Shown: positions 42,064 through 50,917 of the stretch, piece after piece
How positions within the stretch are numbered: position 1 is the first letter of the stretch
Layout: the number at the start of each line of letters is the position of its first letter
NCBI RefSeq assembly: GCF_025642155.1
Contig: NZ_CP106798.1
Coordinates: forward strand, 4,898,001-4,962,000
DNA from: Streptomyces sp. HUAS 15-9
GTDB lineage: Bacteria > Actinomycetota > Actinomycetes > Streptomycetales > Streptomycetaceae
DNA length: 64,000 nucleotides
Reading direction: 5' to 3'
Notes under the pieces: generated by a model
Told to the model about the DNA's origin: nothing
Databases searched by the model: none
The model's input: the letters and a program-made list of their open reading frames with translations, nothing else
Position numbers and translations under genes: made by a program

Positions 42064-42402
42064 TCAGGTCCCGCTCCTCGGGGCCCACATGATCACGGCC
42101 ATACCGGCGAGACAGACCAGTGCCCCGGCGATGTCCCAGCGGTCGGGACGGTAGCCGTCGGCGACCACGCCCCACAGGATCGAACCGGCGACGAAGATCC
42201 CGCCGTACGCGGCCAGGATGCGGCCGAAGTGGGCGTCCGGCTGGAAGGTGGCGACGAAGCCGTAGGCGCCGAGGGCGAGGACCCCGCCGGCCACCCAGAG
42301 CCAGCCGCGGTGCTCGCGGACGCCCTGCCAGATCAGCCACGCGCCGCCGATCTCGAAGATCGCGGCGACGACGAAGAGGGCGGCGGAGCGGAGGATGAGC
42401 AT
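42064..42402 (-). CDS. YnfA/UPF0060 family membrane protein
   Basis: The 112-residue protein has four membrane helices and the family marks: [44 protein letters not shown] and [18 protein letters not shown]. It is related to small multidrug transporters, but activity has not been established in actinobacteria. It lies 59 bases upstream of the SDR gene in the same direction. Confidence 0.92.
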   Translation of the reverse strand: MLILRSAALFVVAAIFEIGGAWLIWQGVREHRGWLWVAGGVLALGAYGFVATFQPDAHFGRILAAYGGIFVAGSILWGVVADGYRPDRWDIAGALVCLAGMAVIMWAPRSGT

Positions 42403-42476
42403 GCGGGCAGCTTCGCACGTCGGTGTCACCTGATGGACGGCGCCTGCTCACGGCTTCGCGTGGGATACATCCCTAC

Positions 42477-42950
42477 ATGGTGAGGATGAGGATGCTTGCT
42501 GTGTGCAGTGTGGTGCCGGCCGTGTTCGCGGTCGCCGTCGCCGGGCCCGCCCGGGCGGGCGGTGTGCCGGAGGCCGACCTGTCGTATCACGGTTCGGCGG
42601 TGATGACCGGGGAGCGGATGTACGTCCGGCTCACCCCGGCCAACCACGGGCCGTCCGCCGTTCCGGATTCCAGCGTGCGGCTGACCTGGTCGGTGCCGCT
42701 CGCGGACGGGCAGCGGCTGCCGGCCGGGTGCGTCCGTACGGGAGAGCGGGAACTGGTCTGCGGGACGGGCGCGCTGCCCGCGGACGGGCTGGGACAGGCG
42801 ACCGACGTCGGCGTCGTGCTGAGCGACAGCCCGCAGGAGGTGACGCTGGAGGTCGAGACGGAGTGGAGCGGTGGCACGGTGGACCGCAACCGGGCCAATG
42901 ACCGGGCGCGGGTGCTGGTGCTCAACACCGGGGACGCGTACTCCTTCTGA
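42477..42950 (+). CDS. small secreted protein, beta-sandwich-like
   Basis: The 157-residue precursor starts with a signal peptide (MVRMRMLAVCSVVPAVFAVAVAGPARAGG, cleavage after ARA). The mature part of about 130 residues has two Cys (AGCVRTGERELVCG) that could form a disulfide and alternating strands like a DUF11/CARDB fold, with LTPANHGPSAVPDSSVRLTW. It is probably exported as a soluble cell-envelope protein. ATG 42477 is chosen; the frame opens earlier. Confidence 0.75.
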   Translation: MVRMRMLAVCSVVPAVFAVAVAGPARAGGVPEADLSYHGSAVMTGERMYVRLTPANHGPSAVPDSSVRLTWSVPLADGQRLPAGCVRTGERELVCGTGALPADGLGQATDVGVVLSDSPQEVTLEVETEWSGGTVDRNRANDRARVLVLNTGDAYSF

Positions 42951-43030
42951 CCGGGGCCGGTGGTTTTGGCCGGGGGCGGGACGGGTGCGTCGTACGATCT
43001 CTGCACGGCGCAGACGAAAGGGAGCAGGGC

Positions 43031-43522
43031 ATGTCCGGGAGCGCGAACGGGTCCGGTGCCGCGCGGTCGCGGCTGCTGGACGAGCTGTCCACGGTCTCCC
43101 GCCGCTACATGGCGTCGTACGCCCTGTTCAACCAGGCCGTCGCCGACAGCATCGGTCTGCACCCCACCGACCTGCAGTGCCTGAACCTGCTCACGCTGGA
43201 GCGGGGACCGGTGACGACGGGCCGGGTCGCGGAGCTGACGGGGCTGACGACCGGGTCGGCGACCCGGCTGGTGGACCGGCTGGAGAAGGCCGGGTACGTG
43301 GTCCGGGAGCGGGACGCGGCCGACCGGCGGCGGGTGCTCGTGGCGACCGTGCCGGAGAAGATCGCCGAGTTCGGGCGGATGTGGGAGCGGCTGGGCGGCG
43401 ACTGGTCCGCGCTCTTCTCCGACCTGGACGACGTCGAACTCGGCGTGATCGTGCGGCACATGCGGCGGACGGTGGACTTCAGCAGCGAGCAGATCGCCCG
43501 ACTGCGGGGGGAGCGGGGCTAG
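43031..43522 (+). CDS. MarR-family transcriptional regulator
   Basis: The 163-residue protein has a MarR winged helix: SIGLHPTDLQCLNLLTLERG, then GRVAELTGLTTGSATRLVDRLEKAGYVVRERDAADRRRVLV. It likely acts as a dimeric repressor. ATG 43031 has GGGAG upstream. The divergent/convergent AraC gene and the monooxygenase operon lie next to it; the palindrome at 44427-44440 could be its operator. Confidence 0.93.
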   Translation: MSGSANGSGAARSRLLDELSTVSRRYMASYALFNQAVADSIGLHPTDLQCLNLLTLERGPVTTGRVAELTGLTTGSATRLVDRLEKAGYVVRERDAADRRRVLVATVPEKIAEFGRMWERLGGDWSALFSDLDDVELGVIVRHMRRTVDFSSEQIARLRGERG

Positions 43523-43543
43523 GGGCTACGGGGCAGGGGGTGA

Positions 43544-44356
43544 TCACGGCGTTCCGCTTCGAGAAGCCGCTGGATCGGTGGCGTACGCGGTGGGCGGCAC
43601 CCCCACCGTCGCCGTGAAGTCCCGGACGAGGTGTGCCTGGTCCGCGTAGCCGAGGTCGGCTGCCAGGGCGGCCCAGTCCACCGTGTGGTCGGTCTCTGCG
43701 TGTTCCAGGGCCTCGTGGATGCGGTAGCGGAGGATCACCCACTTCGGGCCCACGCCGACGTACGCGGCGAAGAGGCGCTGCAGGAGGCGTACGGACATGC
43801 CCTCGGACCGGGCGAAGTCCGTGACGCGGCGGATCGTGCGGTCGGTGCGGACACGGTCGACCAGGGCCATGGCCAGGTCGGCCTGGGGGTCGGGGCGGGG
43901 GCCGAGCGAGAGCAGGCAGGTGTCGAGGGCGGCTACGCGGGCGTCCTCGTCGTCGGGGGTCAGGACGGGTGCAGGGTCGGTGTCGGGGAGGCGGACGCGC
44001 TTGCCCGTCCACTGCGAGACCGGGTGGTCGGGTGCGAAGGGGCGGTAGCCGCCCGGCCGGAACTGGATCCCGCAGACCCGGCCCCTGCCCTCCAGCTTCT
44101 GTGTGAACAGGCCGAGCCCGATCCCGGCCACCTCGGCGAAGGGCTCCTGCCCTTCGAACCGCTGGAAGACGATGTTCACGGACGGGTGCGGGACGACATG
44201 GGAGGCGTACGGCTGGGTCAGCTCCCAGTCGATCAGCCAGTAGTGCTCCAGGTAGGGGCGGAGCGGCTCCGCGGGCTCTCGGCGGCGGAAGTCCACGCGC
44301 GCGAAGAGCTCCGCGGCGTCGACGATGCCTCGGGTGTCACGGCGTGGGGCGGCCAT
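43544..44356 (-). CDS. AraC-family transcriptional regulator
   Basis: The 270-residue protein has an N-terminal DUF6597-like sensing region ([13 protein letters not shown] and [14 protein letters not shown]) and a C-terminal double HTH of about 100 residues ([31 protein letters not shown] and [14 protein letters not shown]). It is convergent with the MarR gene and divergent from the monooxygenase operon, about 100 bases from its start. Confidence 0.9.
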   Translation of the reverse strand: MAAPRRDTRGIVDAAELFARVDFRRREPAEPLRPYLEHYWLIDWELTQPYASHVVPHPSVNIVFQRFEGQEPFAEVAGIGLGLFTQKLEGRGRVCGIQFRPGGYRPFAPDHPVSQWTGKRVRLPDTDPAPVLTPDDEDARVAALDTCLLSLGPRPDPQADLAMALVDRVRTDRTIRRVTDFARSEGMSVRLLQRLFAAYVGVGPKWVILRYRIHEALEHAETDHTVDWAALAADLGYADQAHLVRDFTATVGVPPTAYATDPAASRSGTP

Positions 44357-44426
44357 GTCGCGATCGTAGGCCGGGGCACTGACAAGGGGCGGAATACCAG
44401 GGCGGGGGTGACGGTTGGAGAGTATA

Positions 44427-44440
44427 GTTGAATCATCAAC
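44427..44440. promoter_or_regulatory. palindromic operator candidate upstream of the monooxygenase operon
   Basis: GTTGAATCATCAAC is an inverted repeat of GTTGA with a 4-base centre, lying 21 bases before the ATG at 44461 and directly before the GGAGG ribosome-binding site. Size and sequence fit MarR- or AraC-type control. Confidence 0.6.
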
Positions 44441-44460
44441 AACTTGGAGGATGAGCGACC

Positions 44461-45546
44461 ATGCAGTTCGGGATCTTCAGCGTGGGCGACGTCACCCCGG
44501 ACCCCGCCACGGGCCGCACGCCGACCGAGCGCGAGCGCATCAAGGCCATGGTCGCCATCGCGCTGAAGGCCGAGGAGGTCGGCCTGGACGTCTTCGCGAC
44601 CGGCGAGCACCACAACCCGCCGTTCGTGCCGTCGTCGCCGACCACGATGCTCGGCCACATAGCCGCGAAGACGGAGAAGCTGATCCTCTCCACGTCCACC
44701 ACCCTGATCACCACCAACGACCCGGTGAAGATCGCGGAGGACTACGCGATGCTCCAGCACCTGGCGGACGGGCGGGTCGACCTGATGATGGGCCGCGGCA
44801 ACACCGGGCCGGTGTACCCGTGGTTCGGCCAGGACATCCGCGAGGGCATCAACCTCGCCATCGAGAACTACGCCCTGCTGCGCCGGTTGTGGCGCGAGGA
44901 CGTCGTCGACTGGGAGGGCAAGTTCCGCACGCCGCTGCAGGGCTTCACCTCCACCCCGCGGCCGATGGACGACGTGCCGCCGTTCGTCTGGCACGGCTCC
45001 ATCCGCTCCCCGGAGATCGCCGAGCAGGCCGCCTACTACGGCGACGGCTTCTTTCACAACAACATCTTCTGGCCCGCCGACCACACCAAGCGCATGGTCG
45101 AGTTCTACCGCAAGCGGTTCGCGCACTACGGGCACGGCACGCCCGAGCAGGCGATCGTCGGGCTCGGCGGCCAGGTGTTCATGCGGAAGAACTCGCAGGA
45201 CGCGGTGCGCGAGTTCCGGCCGTACTTCGACAACGCGCCGGTATACGGCCACGGGCCCTCCCTGGAGGACTTCACCGACCAGACCCCGCTGACCGTCGGC
45301 TCGCCGCAGCAGGTGATCGAGAAGACGCTGGCCTTCCGCGAGTACGCCGGTGACTACCAGCGCCAGCTGTTCCTGATGGACCACGCCGGGCTGCCGCTGA
45401 AGACCGTCCTCGAGCAGCTCGACCTGCTGGCCGAGGAGGTCGTACCGGTGCTGCGCGAGGAGTTCGCCAAGGGTCGCCCGGCCGATGTGCCCGAGGCGCC
45501 CACCCACGCTTCCCTCCTCGAGAAGAAAGAGGTGACCGCCGTATGA
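44461..45546 (+). CDS. luciferase-like (LLM class) flavin-dependent monooxygenase
   Basis: The 361-residue protein is a bacterial-luciferase-type TIM barrel: FGIFSVGDVTPDP at the start, DVFATGEHHNPPFVPSSP with the conserved His residues, KLILSTSTTLITTNDPVKIAEDYAMLQHLADGR and MGRGNTGPVYPWFG. It uses reduced FMN and oxygen to oxidise an unknown substrate. It overlaps the FMN reductase gene by ATGA, so both are made together as a two-component monooxygenase. Confidence 0.93.
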   Translation: MQFGIFSVGDVTPDPATGRTPTERERIKAMVAIALKAEEVGLDVFATGEHHNPPFVPSSPTTMLGHIAAKTEKLILSTSTTLITTNDPVKIAEDYAMLQHLADGRVDLMMGRGNTGPVYPWFGQDIREGINLAIENYALLRRLWREDVVDWEGKFRTPLQGFTSTPRPMDDVPPFVWHGSIRSPEIAEQAAYYGDGFFHNNIFWPADHTKRMVEFYRKRFAHYGHGTPEQAIVGLGGQVFMRKNSQDAVREFRPYFDNAPVYGHGPSLEDFTDQTPLTVGSPQQVIEKTLAFREYAGDYQRQLFLMDHAGLPLKTVLEQLDLLAEEVVPVLREEFAKGRPADVPEAPTHASLLEKKEVTAV

Positions 45547-46133
45547 AACTCGTCGTCGTCTCGGCGGGGCTGAGCGTCCCCTCGTCCACGCGGCTGCTCG
45601 CCGACCGGCTGGCCGCCGCCGTCGGCCGGCAGGCCCCGGTGGAGATCCAGGTGGTCGAGCTGCGCGAGCTCGCCGTGGAGATCGCGCACAACTTCACCAA
45701 CGGCTTCCCGGGCCGCGGCCTGTCCGCCGCCCTGGACGCCGTCACGGAGGCGGACGGGCTGATCGTCGTCACGCCGGTGTTCTCGGCGTCGTACAGCGGA
45801 CTGTTCAAGTCGTTCTTCGACGTGCTGGACAAGGACGCGCTCGCGGGCGAGCCGGTGCTGATCGCCGCCACCGGCGGCACCGCCCGCCACTCCCTGGTGC
45901 TGGAACACGCGCTGCGCCCGCTGTTCACCTATCTGCGGGCCGTGGTCGTCCCGACCGGCGTGTACGCCGCCTCGGAGGACTGGGGCGCGGAAGGGCTGCC
46001 GGAGCGGATCGAGCGGGCGGCGGAGGAACTGGCGCGGCTGATGACCGGGCTGTCGGCTGCCGGGCCGGAGGCCCAGGGCGCCATGGATGTGGTGCCCTTC
46101 GAGGATCGGCTCGCGCGGCTCGCCAGCGCTTGA
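45543..46133 (+). CDS. NAD(P)H-dependent FMN reductase
   Basis: The 196-residue flavodoxin-fold protein has LVVVSAGLSVPSSTRLLAD at the start and TPVFSASYSGLFKSFFDVLD for FMN binding (the family's P-x-Y-x-G-S-x-P-x-x-K region). It delivers reduced FMN to the monooxygenase encoded directly upstream with a 4-base overlap. CE1758-type monooxygenases are typically paired with such reductases. Confidence 0.92.
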   Translation: MKLVVVSAGLSVPSSTRLLADRLAAAVGRQAPVEIQVVELRELAVEIAHNFTNGFPGRGLSAALDAVTEADGLIVVTPVFSASYSGLFKSFFDVLDKDALAGEPVLIAATGGTARHSLVLEHALRPLFTYLRAVVVPTGVYAASEDWGAEGLPERIERAAEELARLMTGLSAAGPEAQGAMDVVPFEDRLARLASA

Positions 46134-46261
46134 GCCGACGGTGAGAAGACGGTAGGGGCCCGCTCCTGGTTGCCTCTGTGAGGGTGAGAGCCAGGTAAAA
46201 AGGGTGATCGTAGGCCCGCTCGCCCCGGCCGAACCGCCACCCGCCTTGGCAGACTGGGTCC

Positions 46262-46999
46262 GTGCCCCAGACTGTGCTGCTCGCCGAAGACGATCGTGCC
46301 ATCCGTCATGCCCTGGAGCGTGCCCTGACCCTGGAGGGCTACCAGGTGACGGCGGTCGCCGACGGCGTGGAAGCACTGGCGCAGGCCCACCGCACCCCGC
46401 CGGACGTGCTCGTGCTCGATGTGATGATGCCGGGCATCGACGGGCTGCAGGTGTGCCGCGTCCTGCGGGCCGAGGGCGACCGCACGCCGATCCTGATGCT
46501 CACCGCGCTGGTGGAGACCGCCGACCGCATCGCGGGCCTGGACGCCGGGGCCGACGACTATGTCGTCAAGCCCTTCGACGTCGAGGAGGTCTTCGCCCGG
46601 CTCCGCGCCCTGCTGCGCCGCACCAGCCCGGTGAACGCGGTCAGCGGCAGCGGCCACGCCGGCGGCAGCGATCTGGCCAGGGAGCCGCAGATCTCCGACC
46701 GGCAGATCGAGGCCGCCGGGCTGCGCATGGACCTCCAGGCCCGCCGGGCCTGGCGCGGTCAGCGGGAGCTGGAGCTGACCCGCACCGAGTTCGAGCTGCT
46801 GGAACTGCTGGTCCGCAACTCGGGGATCGTCCTCGACCACTCCACCATCTACGACCGGATCTGGGGCTACGACTTCGGGCCCGGCTCCAAGAACCTGGCC
46901 GTCTACGTCGGCTATCTGCGCCGCAAGCTGGACGAGCCCGGCGCGCCGCAGTTGATCCACACCGTGCGGGGCGTGGGTTACGTGCTCCGGGAGGACTGA
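46262..46999 (+). CDS. response regulator, OmpR/PhoB type
   Basis: The 245-residue protein has a receiver domain with acidic pair EDDRA, phosphoacceptor Asp near residue 53 in VLDVMMPGIDG, and the Lys in DDYVVKPFDVEEV. A 40-residue linker leads to a winged helix (LTRTEFELLELLVRNSGIVL and VGYLRRKLDEPG). It resembles MprA of mycobacteria, which answers envelope stress. GTG 46262 starts 6 bases after CAGACT, a possible leaderless -10 box. The kinase gene begins directly after its stop. Confidence 0.94.
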   Translation: MPQTVLLAEDDRAIRHALERALTLEGYQVTAVADGVEALAQAHRTPPDVLVLDVMMPGIDGLQVCRVLRAEGDRTPILMLTALVETADRIAGLDAGADDYVVKPFDVEEVFARLRALLRRTSPVNAVSGSGHAGGSDLAREPQISDRQIEAAGLRMDLQARRAWRGQRELELTRTEFELLELLVRNSGIVLDHSTIYDRIWGYDFGPGSKNLAVYVGYLRRKLDEPGAPQLIHTVRGVGYVLRED

Positions 47000-48454
47000 G
47001 TGGGCCGCCTCAGGCGGCTGCCGGCCCGGCGCCGGCCCAAGCTCGTGTCGCTGCGCACCACCTTCGCCGTGTCCTTCGCGGCCGTCACCGCGGTCGTCAC
47101 CATCCTCGTGGGCATCCTGTCCTACGGCGCCGCCGCCCGGCTGGTGCGGGTGGACCAGCAGTCGGTGTTCACCCAGGTCGTGCAGGACGTGCAGGACGAG
47201 GTGCGGCAGCACGAGATGGTGCCGGACGACTTCAGCTCCTCGCGTCCGGGGCACGATCTGGTGCGGCCCGCCCGTACCGATGTGCAGGTGCTCGGGGCGA
47301 AGGGGCAGATCGTCGACCACGGGAGTCCCGTGCTCCCCGTCACCGCCCGCGACCGGGCCGCGGCCACCGCCAGGGAGGCCGGCCGGACCGTCCAGTACAA
47401 GGACGTGCGGGTCGGCGAGGACCTCTTCCGCATCGCCACCGTGGCGCTCGGCGACGGGCGGGGCGCGGTGCAGGTCGCGCAGGAGTTCAGCGACACCGAG
47501 GACCTGCTGCGGGCGCTGCAGCAGCGGACGCTGATGCTCATGGCCGCCGTCGTGGTCGCCGCGGGGCTCTTCGGCTGGTGGCTGGCCCGCCGTATCACCC
47601 GGCGCCTGGTCGTCCTCACCTCGGCCGCCGAGGACGTCGCCCGTACCCGCCGGCTGGGCATCGAGGTGCCCGTCGCGGGCCTCGACGAGGTGGGGCGCCT
47701 GGGCCGCGCCTTCGACCGCATGCTGGGGCGGCTGGCCCAGTCGGAGGAGGACCAGCGCCGGCTCGTGCAGGACGCCGGGCACGAGCTGCGCACCCCGCTG
47801 ACGTCGTTGCGTACGAACATCTCGCTGCTGCGGAGGATCGACGAGCTTCCGCCCGCCACCCGGGACGAGCTGGTCGCCGACCTCACCCAGGAGGCGCGCG
47901 AGCTGACCGACCTGGTCAACGAGCTCGTCGATCTCGCCGCCGGGCAGTCCGACGCCGAGCCGCCGCAGCGGGTGGACCTCGCCGACATCGCCGAGGACGT
48001 CGTGGGGCTCGCGAAGCGCCGTACCGGGCGGGCGATCGTCCTGCGGGTGAGCGGCGACACGACCACCGACGGCCGGCCCGGCATGCTCCAGCGCGCGATG
48101 TCCAACCTCGTCGAGAACGCGGCGAAGTTCGACCGCGGCGGCGAGGCTCCCATCGAGGTCAACATCACCGGGCCGGCCAGGCACGGCACGGTCCGCGTCG
48201 AGGTCCTCGACCGTGGGCCCGGGATCGCCGACGGCGACCTGATGCGCATCTTCGACCGCTTCTACCGCGCGGCCGACGCCCGCTCCCTGCCCGGCTCCGG
48301 ACTCGGCCTGTCCATCGTCCGTGAGGTGGCCATGGCCCACGGCGGCGCACCGTTCGCCTTCCGGCGCGAGGGGGGCGGGTCGGTCATCGGGTTCACGGTC
48401 GGCGGCGGGATCGGGGGCGGGGACGCGCGGGGTGGCGGGGTCCGCGGGACGTGA
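47000..48454 (+). CDS. sensor histidine kinase, MprB-like
   Basis: The 484-residue membrane kinase has membrane segments at about 21-45 and 178-196 enclosing an extracytoplasmic sensor of about 130 residues. HAMP follows, then HisKA with phosphorylated His near 261 in QDAGHELRTPLTSLRTN. ATPase boxes: NLVENAAKFD, DRGPGIADGD and PGSGLGLSIV. It starts with GTG right after the response regulator stop and is translated with it. Downstream lie a small membrane protein and a lysyl-phosphatidylglycerol-synthase-like gene, which fits an envelope-stress role. Confidence 0.95.
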   Translation: MGRLRRLPARRRPKLVSLRTTFAVSFAAVTAVVTILVGILSYGAAARLVRVDQQSVFTQVVQDVQDEVRQHEMVPDDFSSSRPGHDLVRPARTDVQVLGAKGQIVDHGSPVLPVTARDRAAATAREAGRTVQYKDVRVGEDLFRIATVALGDGRGAVQVAQEFSDTEDLLRALQQRTLMLMAAVVVAAGLFGWWLARRITRRLVVLTSAAEDVARTRRLGIEVPVAGLDEVGRLGRAFDRMLGRLAQSEEDQRRLVQDAGHELRTPLTSLRTNISLLRRIDELPPATRDELVADLTQEARELTDLVNELVDLAAGQSDAEPPQRVDLADIAEDVVGLAKRRTGRAIVLRVSGDTTTDGRPGMLQRAMSNLVENAAKFDRGGEAPIEVNITGPARHGTVRVEVLDRGPGIADGDLMRIFDRFYRAADARSLPGSGLGLSIVREVAMAHGGAPFAFRREGGGSVIGFTVGGGIGGGDARGGGVRGT

Positions 48455-48584
48455 GCCGTCGCCTGGACGCAGGGCGTGTCGTCACCCTTGAGGGCGACCG
48501 CCGGAACGCCGAGGTCCGTAGCGGTGGCCTGGGCGGGTCCGGTCTCGCCGACCGGGCGTTCGCGCGACCTGAGGCCAAGCCGAC

Positions 48585-48599
48585 CCTACGTACTGTAGG
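48585..48599. promoter_or_regulatory. palindrome CCTAC-N5-GTAGG, first copy
   Basis: CCTACGTACTGTAGG lies 45 bases upstream of the 103-residue membrane protein gene. The same architecture recurs at 48984-48998, before the next gene. Confidence 0.55.
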
Positions 48600-48643
48600 T
48601 TCCCATCTGCCGACGGCCGTTCGTCTGTCCACCGGGGGGAACC

Positions 48644-48955
48644 ATGCAGGGCACTGAGACACCGCGGGCCCGGCGGCCCCGAGGGCCCCGACAGCTCCGG
48701 TGGTTCCTGTCGCAGGCGGAGGTCAGCCTCGCGCCCACGCTCACCGTGCTCGTCGTGAGCCTTGTGATCGCCGCCACAGGGGTGTATGAACTGTGCGGCT
48801 TCGGACTGCACAGCCTCGACCGGCGCCCGCATCTCTTCAGTGACGGGCTCGCCACGGGCGGTGTGATCGTCGCCGTCGTGGCGGCCGGCGCGGCCGTGGG
48901 CAACCTGGCCTGGCATCTGGCGGCGGCGCGGCGGGGGTCGGACCGGACCGGGTGA
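48644..48955 (+). CDS. small two-span membrane protein
   Basis: The 103-residue protein has a basic Arg/Pro-rich N-terminus, one membrane segment around 32-55 (APTLTVLVVSLVIAATGVYEL) and a second around 70-92 (ATGGVIVAVVAAGAAVGNLAW), with an external loop holding LHSLDRRPHLF. I do not recognise a family. It sits between the two-component system and the lysyltransferase-like gene, each with the same palindrome in front, so it likely works in the cell envelope. Confidence 0.65.
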   Translation: MQGTETPRARRPRGPRQLRWFLSQAEVSLAPTLTVLVVSLVIAATGVYELCGFGLHSLDRRPHLFSDGLATGGVIVAVVAAGAAVGNLAWHLAAARRGSDRTG

Positions 48956-48981
48956 GACCCGATAGGCCCATATACCGACTT

Positions 48982-48998
48982 CCCTACAAGCTGTAGGG
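48982..48998. promoter_or_regulatory. palindrome CCCTACA-N3-TGTAGGG, second copy
   Basis: CCCTACAAGCTGTAGGG is a perfect inverted repeat 41 bases upstream of the lysyltransferase-like gene. It shares CCTAC, 5 bases, GTAGG with the site at 48585-48599, so a common regulator is likely. Confidence 0.65.
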
Positions 48999-49039
48999 TC
49001 AGCCTAGTCCCGTCCCCGTCCCCAAGGTGACCAGTCACC

Positions 49040-50917
49040 ATGCCCGCACCCGCACAGCGGCCGCCCCTGATTTCCCCACAAGTCCCCGCTCAGCGCAACT
49101 CCCGGCAGCGCGCCGCCGAGGCCGACCCGCCCCCGCTCAGGGTCTGGGCCGCCACGGCCACGGTCTGGTACCTGCGGCTGATGGCCGTGTTCAACATCGT
49201 GGCCGTCATGTCGCTGCCGTTCCGCCAGGAAGTCCAGGAGCACAACACCGGCCGGCTCCTGGACATCCACCGTGCGCACGCACACCACGCCGGCCAGTTC
49301 TTCACCCCGTACCTGGCCACCGCCGGCCTCGTCTCGGCCGCGCTCGCGCTGTTCCTCGCGCTGGTGATGCGACGCCGCAAGCGGGCCGCCTGGGTGTCCA
49401 ACCTGCTGCTCGCCGGCCCCCTCTTCGGCCTCTACGTCCTCGCCCTCACCCAGCCCGAGTACCGCGAACACGTCTTCAACTGGGTCTCCGCCGGCCTCAC
49501 CGGGCTCTTCGTGGCCGCGCTGATCGTCGGCCGCCGCGAGTTCAACGCGGTGGGCGATCCCTCCAACCCGAAGCTGGCCCTGGCCGTCGGCGCGGGCGGC
49601 GTCCTCGTCACCGGCGCTCTGGGCACGCTGCTCGTGAACGCCACCAACAAGCTCCCCGGCGCGAGCCTCACCGACGAGATCGCCTACACCTTCCTGCGGG
49701 GCATCAGCGTCGGCCCGCTCGCCGACCGCATCGATGTCGTGCACGCGCCCCGCTGGACCGACATCGCCATCAACTTTCTGCTCGCGGCGGCCTTCTGCCT
49801 CGTCCTGTACGCCTGCTTCCGCTCGCCCCGCGGGCGTCGGCTGCTCAGCGCGGAGGACGAGGAGCGGCTGCGCCGACTGCTCGACCGGCACGGCGCCCGC
49901 GACTCCCTCGGCTACTTCGCGCTGCGCCGCGACAAGGCCGTCATCTGGTCGCCCACCGGCAAGGCCGCCATCGGCTACCGCGTCATCGGCGCCGTCAGCC
50001 TCGCCTCCGGCGACCCGATCGGCGACCCGGAGGCCTGGCCCGGCGCCATCGACGCCTGGCTCGCCGAGGCACGCCGGCACGCCTGGACGCCCGCCGTGAT
50101 GGGCGCCGGCGAGGAGGCCGGCACGATCTACGCACGCCATGGCCTGGACGCCCTGGAACTCGGCGACGAGGCGATCGTGGACCTGGCCGACTTCACCCTC
50201 GAAGGGCGCGCCATGCGCGTCGTACGGCAGGCGCACAACCGTGTCCGCCGGGCCGGGTACACGGTCCGCATCCGGCGCCACGAGGACATCCCCGACGACG
50301 AGATGGCCCTGCTCGTCGAGCGCGCCGACCACTGGCGCGACGGTGCCACCGAGCGCGGCTTCTCCATGGCGCTGGGCCGCCTCGGCGACCCGTCCGACGG
50401 CCGCTGCGTGATGCTGGAGTGCCGGGACGCCGACGGCGCGCCGCGCGCCCTGCTCAGCTTCGTCCCCTGGGGTGAGCACGGCCTCTCCCTCGACCTGATG
50501 CGCCGTGATCGCGAGGGCGAGAACGGTCTGATGGAGTACATGGTCGTGGAACTCCTGCTGCGGGCGGAGGAGTTGGACGTCCAGCGGGTCTCGCTGAACT
50601 TCGCGATGTTCCGCTCGGTCTTCGAACGCGGCTCCCGCCTCGGCGCCGGCCCGGTCCTGCGTCTGTGGCGCTCGATCCTCACCTTCTTCTCACGCTGGTG
50701 GCAGATCGAGTCCCTGTACCGCGCCAACGCCAAGTACCGCCCGCTGTGGGAGCCGCGCTATCTGCTCTTCGCCAAGAGCAGCGACATCCCGCGCATCGGG
50801 CTGGCGAGCGCGCGGGCGGAGGGCTTCCTCACGCCGCCCGCGCTCCCGTCCTTCACCCGGCGCAAGCAGACCCCCTGCGAGGAGGTCACTGCGTCCCCAC
50901 CGTCCGCAGCAGGGTGA
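49040..50917 (+). CDS. phosphatidylglycerol lysyltransferase-like membrane protein (DUF2156)
   Basis: The 625-residue protein has about seven membrane segments in its first 270 residues and a C-terminal DUF2156 domain of the MprF/LysX type (from DSLGYFALRRDKAVIWSPTGKAAIGYRVI to about 595). It carries LSFVPWGEHGLSLDLMRRDREGENGLMEYM and a late LLFAKSSDIPRIG. Such enzymes transfer lysine or alanine from tRNA to phosphatidylglycerol and make the membrane more resistant to cationic peptides. It lacks the lysyl-tRNA synthetase part that mycobacterial LysX carries. It is preceded by a strong palindrome and follows an envelope-type two-component system. Its 3' end overlaps the M20 remnant on the other strand. 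Confidence 0.88.
   Translation: MPAPAQRPPLISPQVPAQRNSRQRAAEADPPPLRVWAATATVWYLRLMAVFNIVAVMSLPFRQEVQEHNTGRLLDIHRAHAHHAGQFFTPYLATAGLVSAALALFLALVMRRRKRAAWVSNLLLAGPLFGLYVLALTQPEYREHVFNWVSAGLTGLFVAALIVGRREFNAVGDPSNPKLALAVGAGGVLVTGALGTLLVNATNKLPGASLTDEIAYTFLRGISVGPLADRIDVVHAPRWTDIAINFLLAAAFCLVLYACFRSPRGRRLLSAEDEERLRRLLDRHGARDSLGYFALRRDKAVIWSPTGKAAIGYRVIGAVSLASGDPIGDPEAWPGAIDAWLAEARRHAWTPAVMGAGEEAGTIYARHGLDALELGDEAIVDLADFTLEGRAMRVVRQAHNRVRRAGYTVRIRRHEDIPDDEMALLVERADHWRDGATERGFSMALGRLGDPSDGRCVMLECRDADGAPRALLSFVPWGEHGLSLDLMRRDREGENGLMEYMVVELLLRAEELDVQRVSLNFAMFRSVFERGSRLGAGPVLRLWRSILTFFSRWWQIESLYRANAKYRPLWEPRYLLFAKSSDIPRIGLASARAEGFLTPPALPSFTRRKQTPCEEVTASPPSAAG

Noticed and set aside
45929..48340. 803-residue open frame on the - strand
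   Set aside because: It is antisense to the two-component genes, with a composition (His, Gly, Gln, Arg) of a shadow frame.
48451..48657. 68-residue frame directly after the histidine kinase gene
   Set aside because: It overlaps the kinase stop as GTGA, but the sequence has no fold-like pattern and runs across the palindrome and the start of the next gene.
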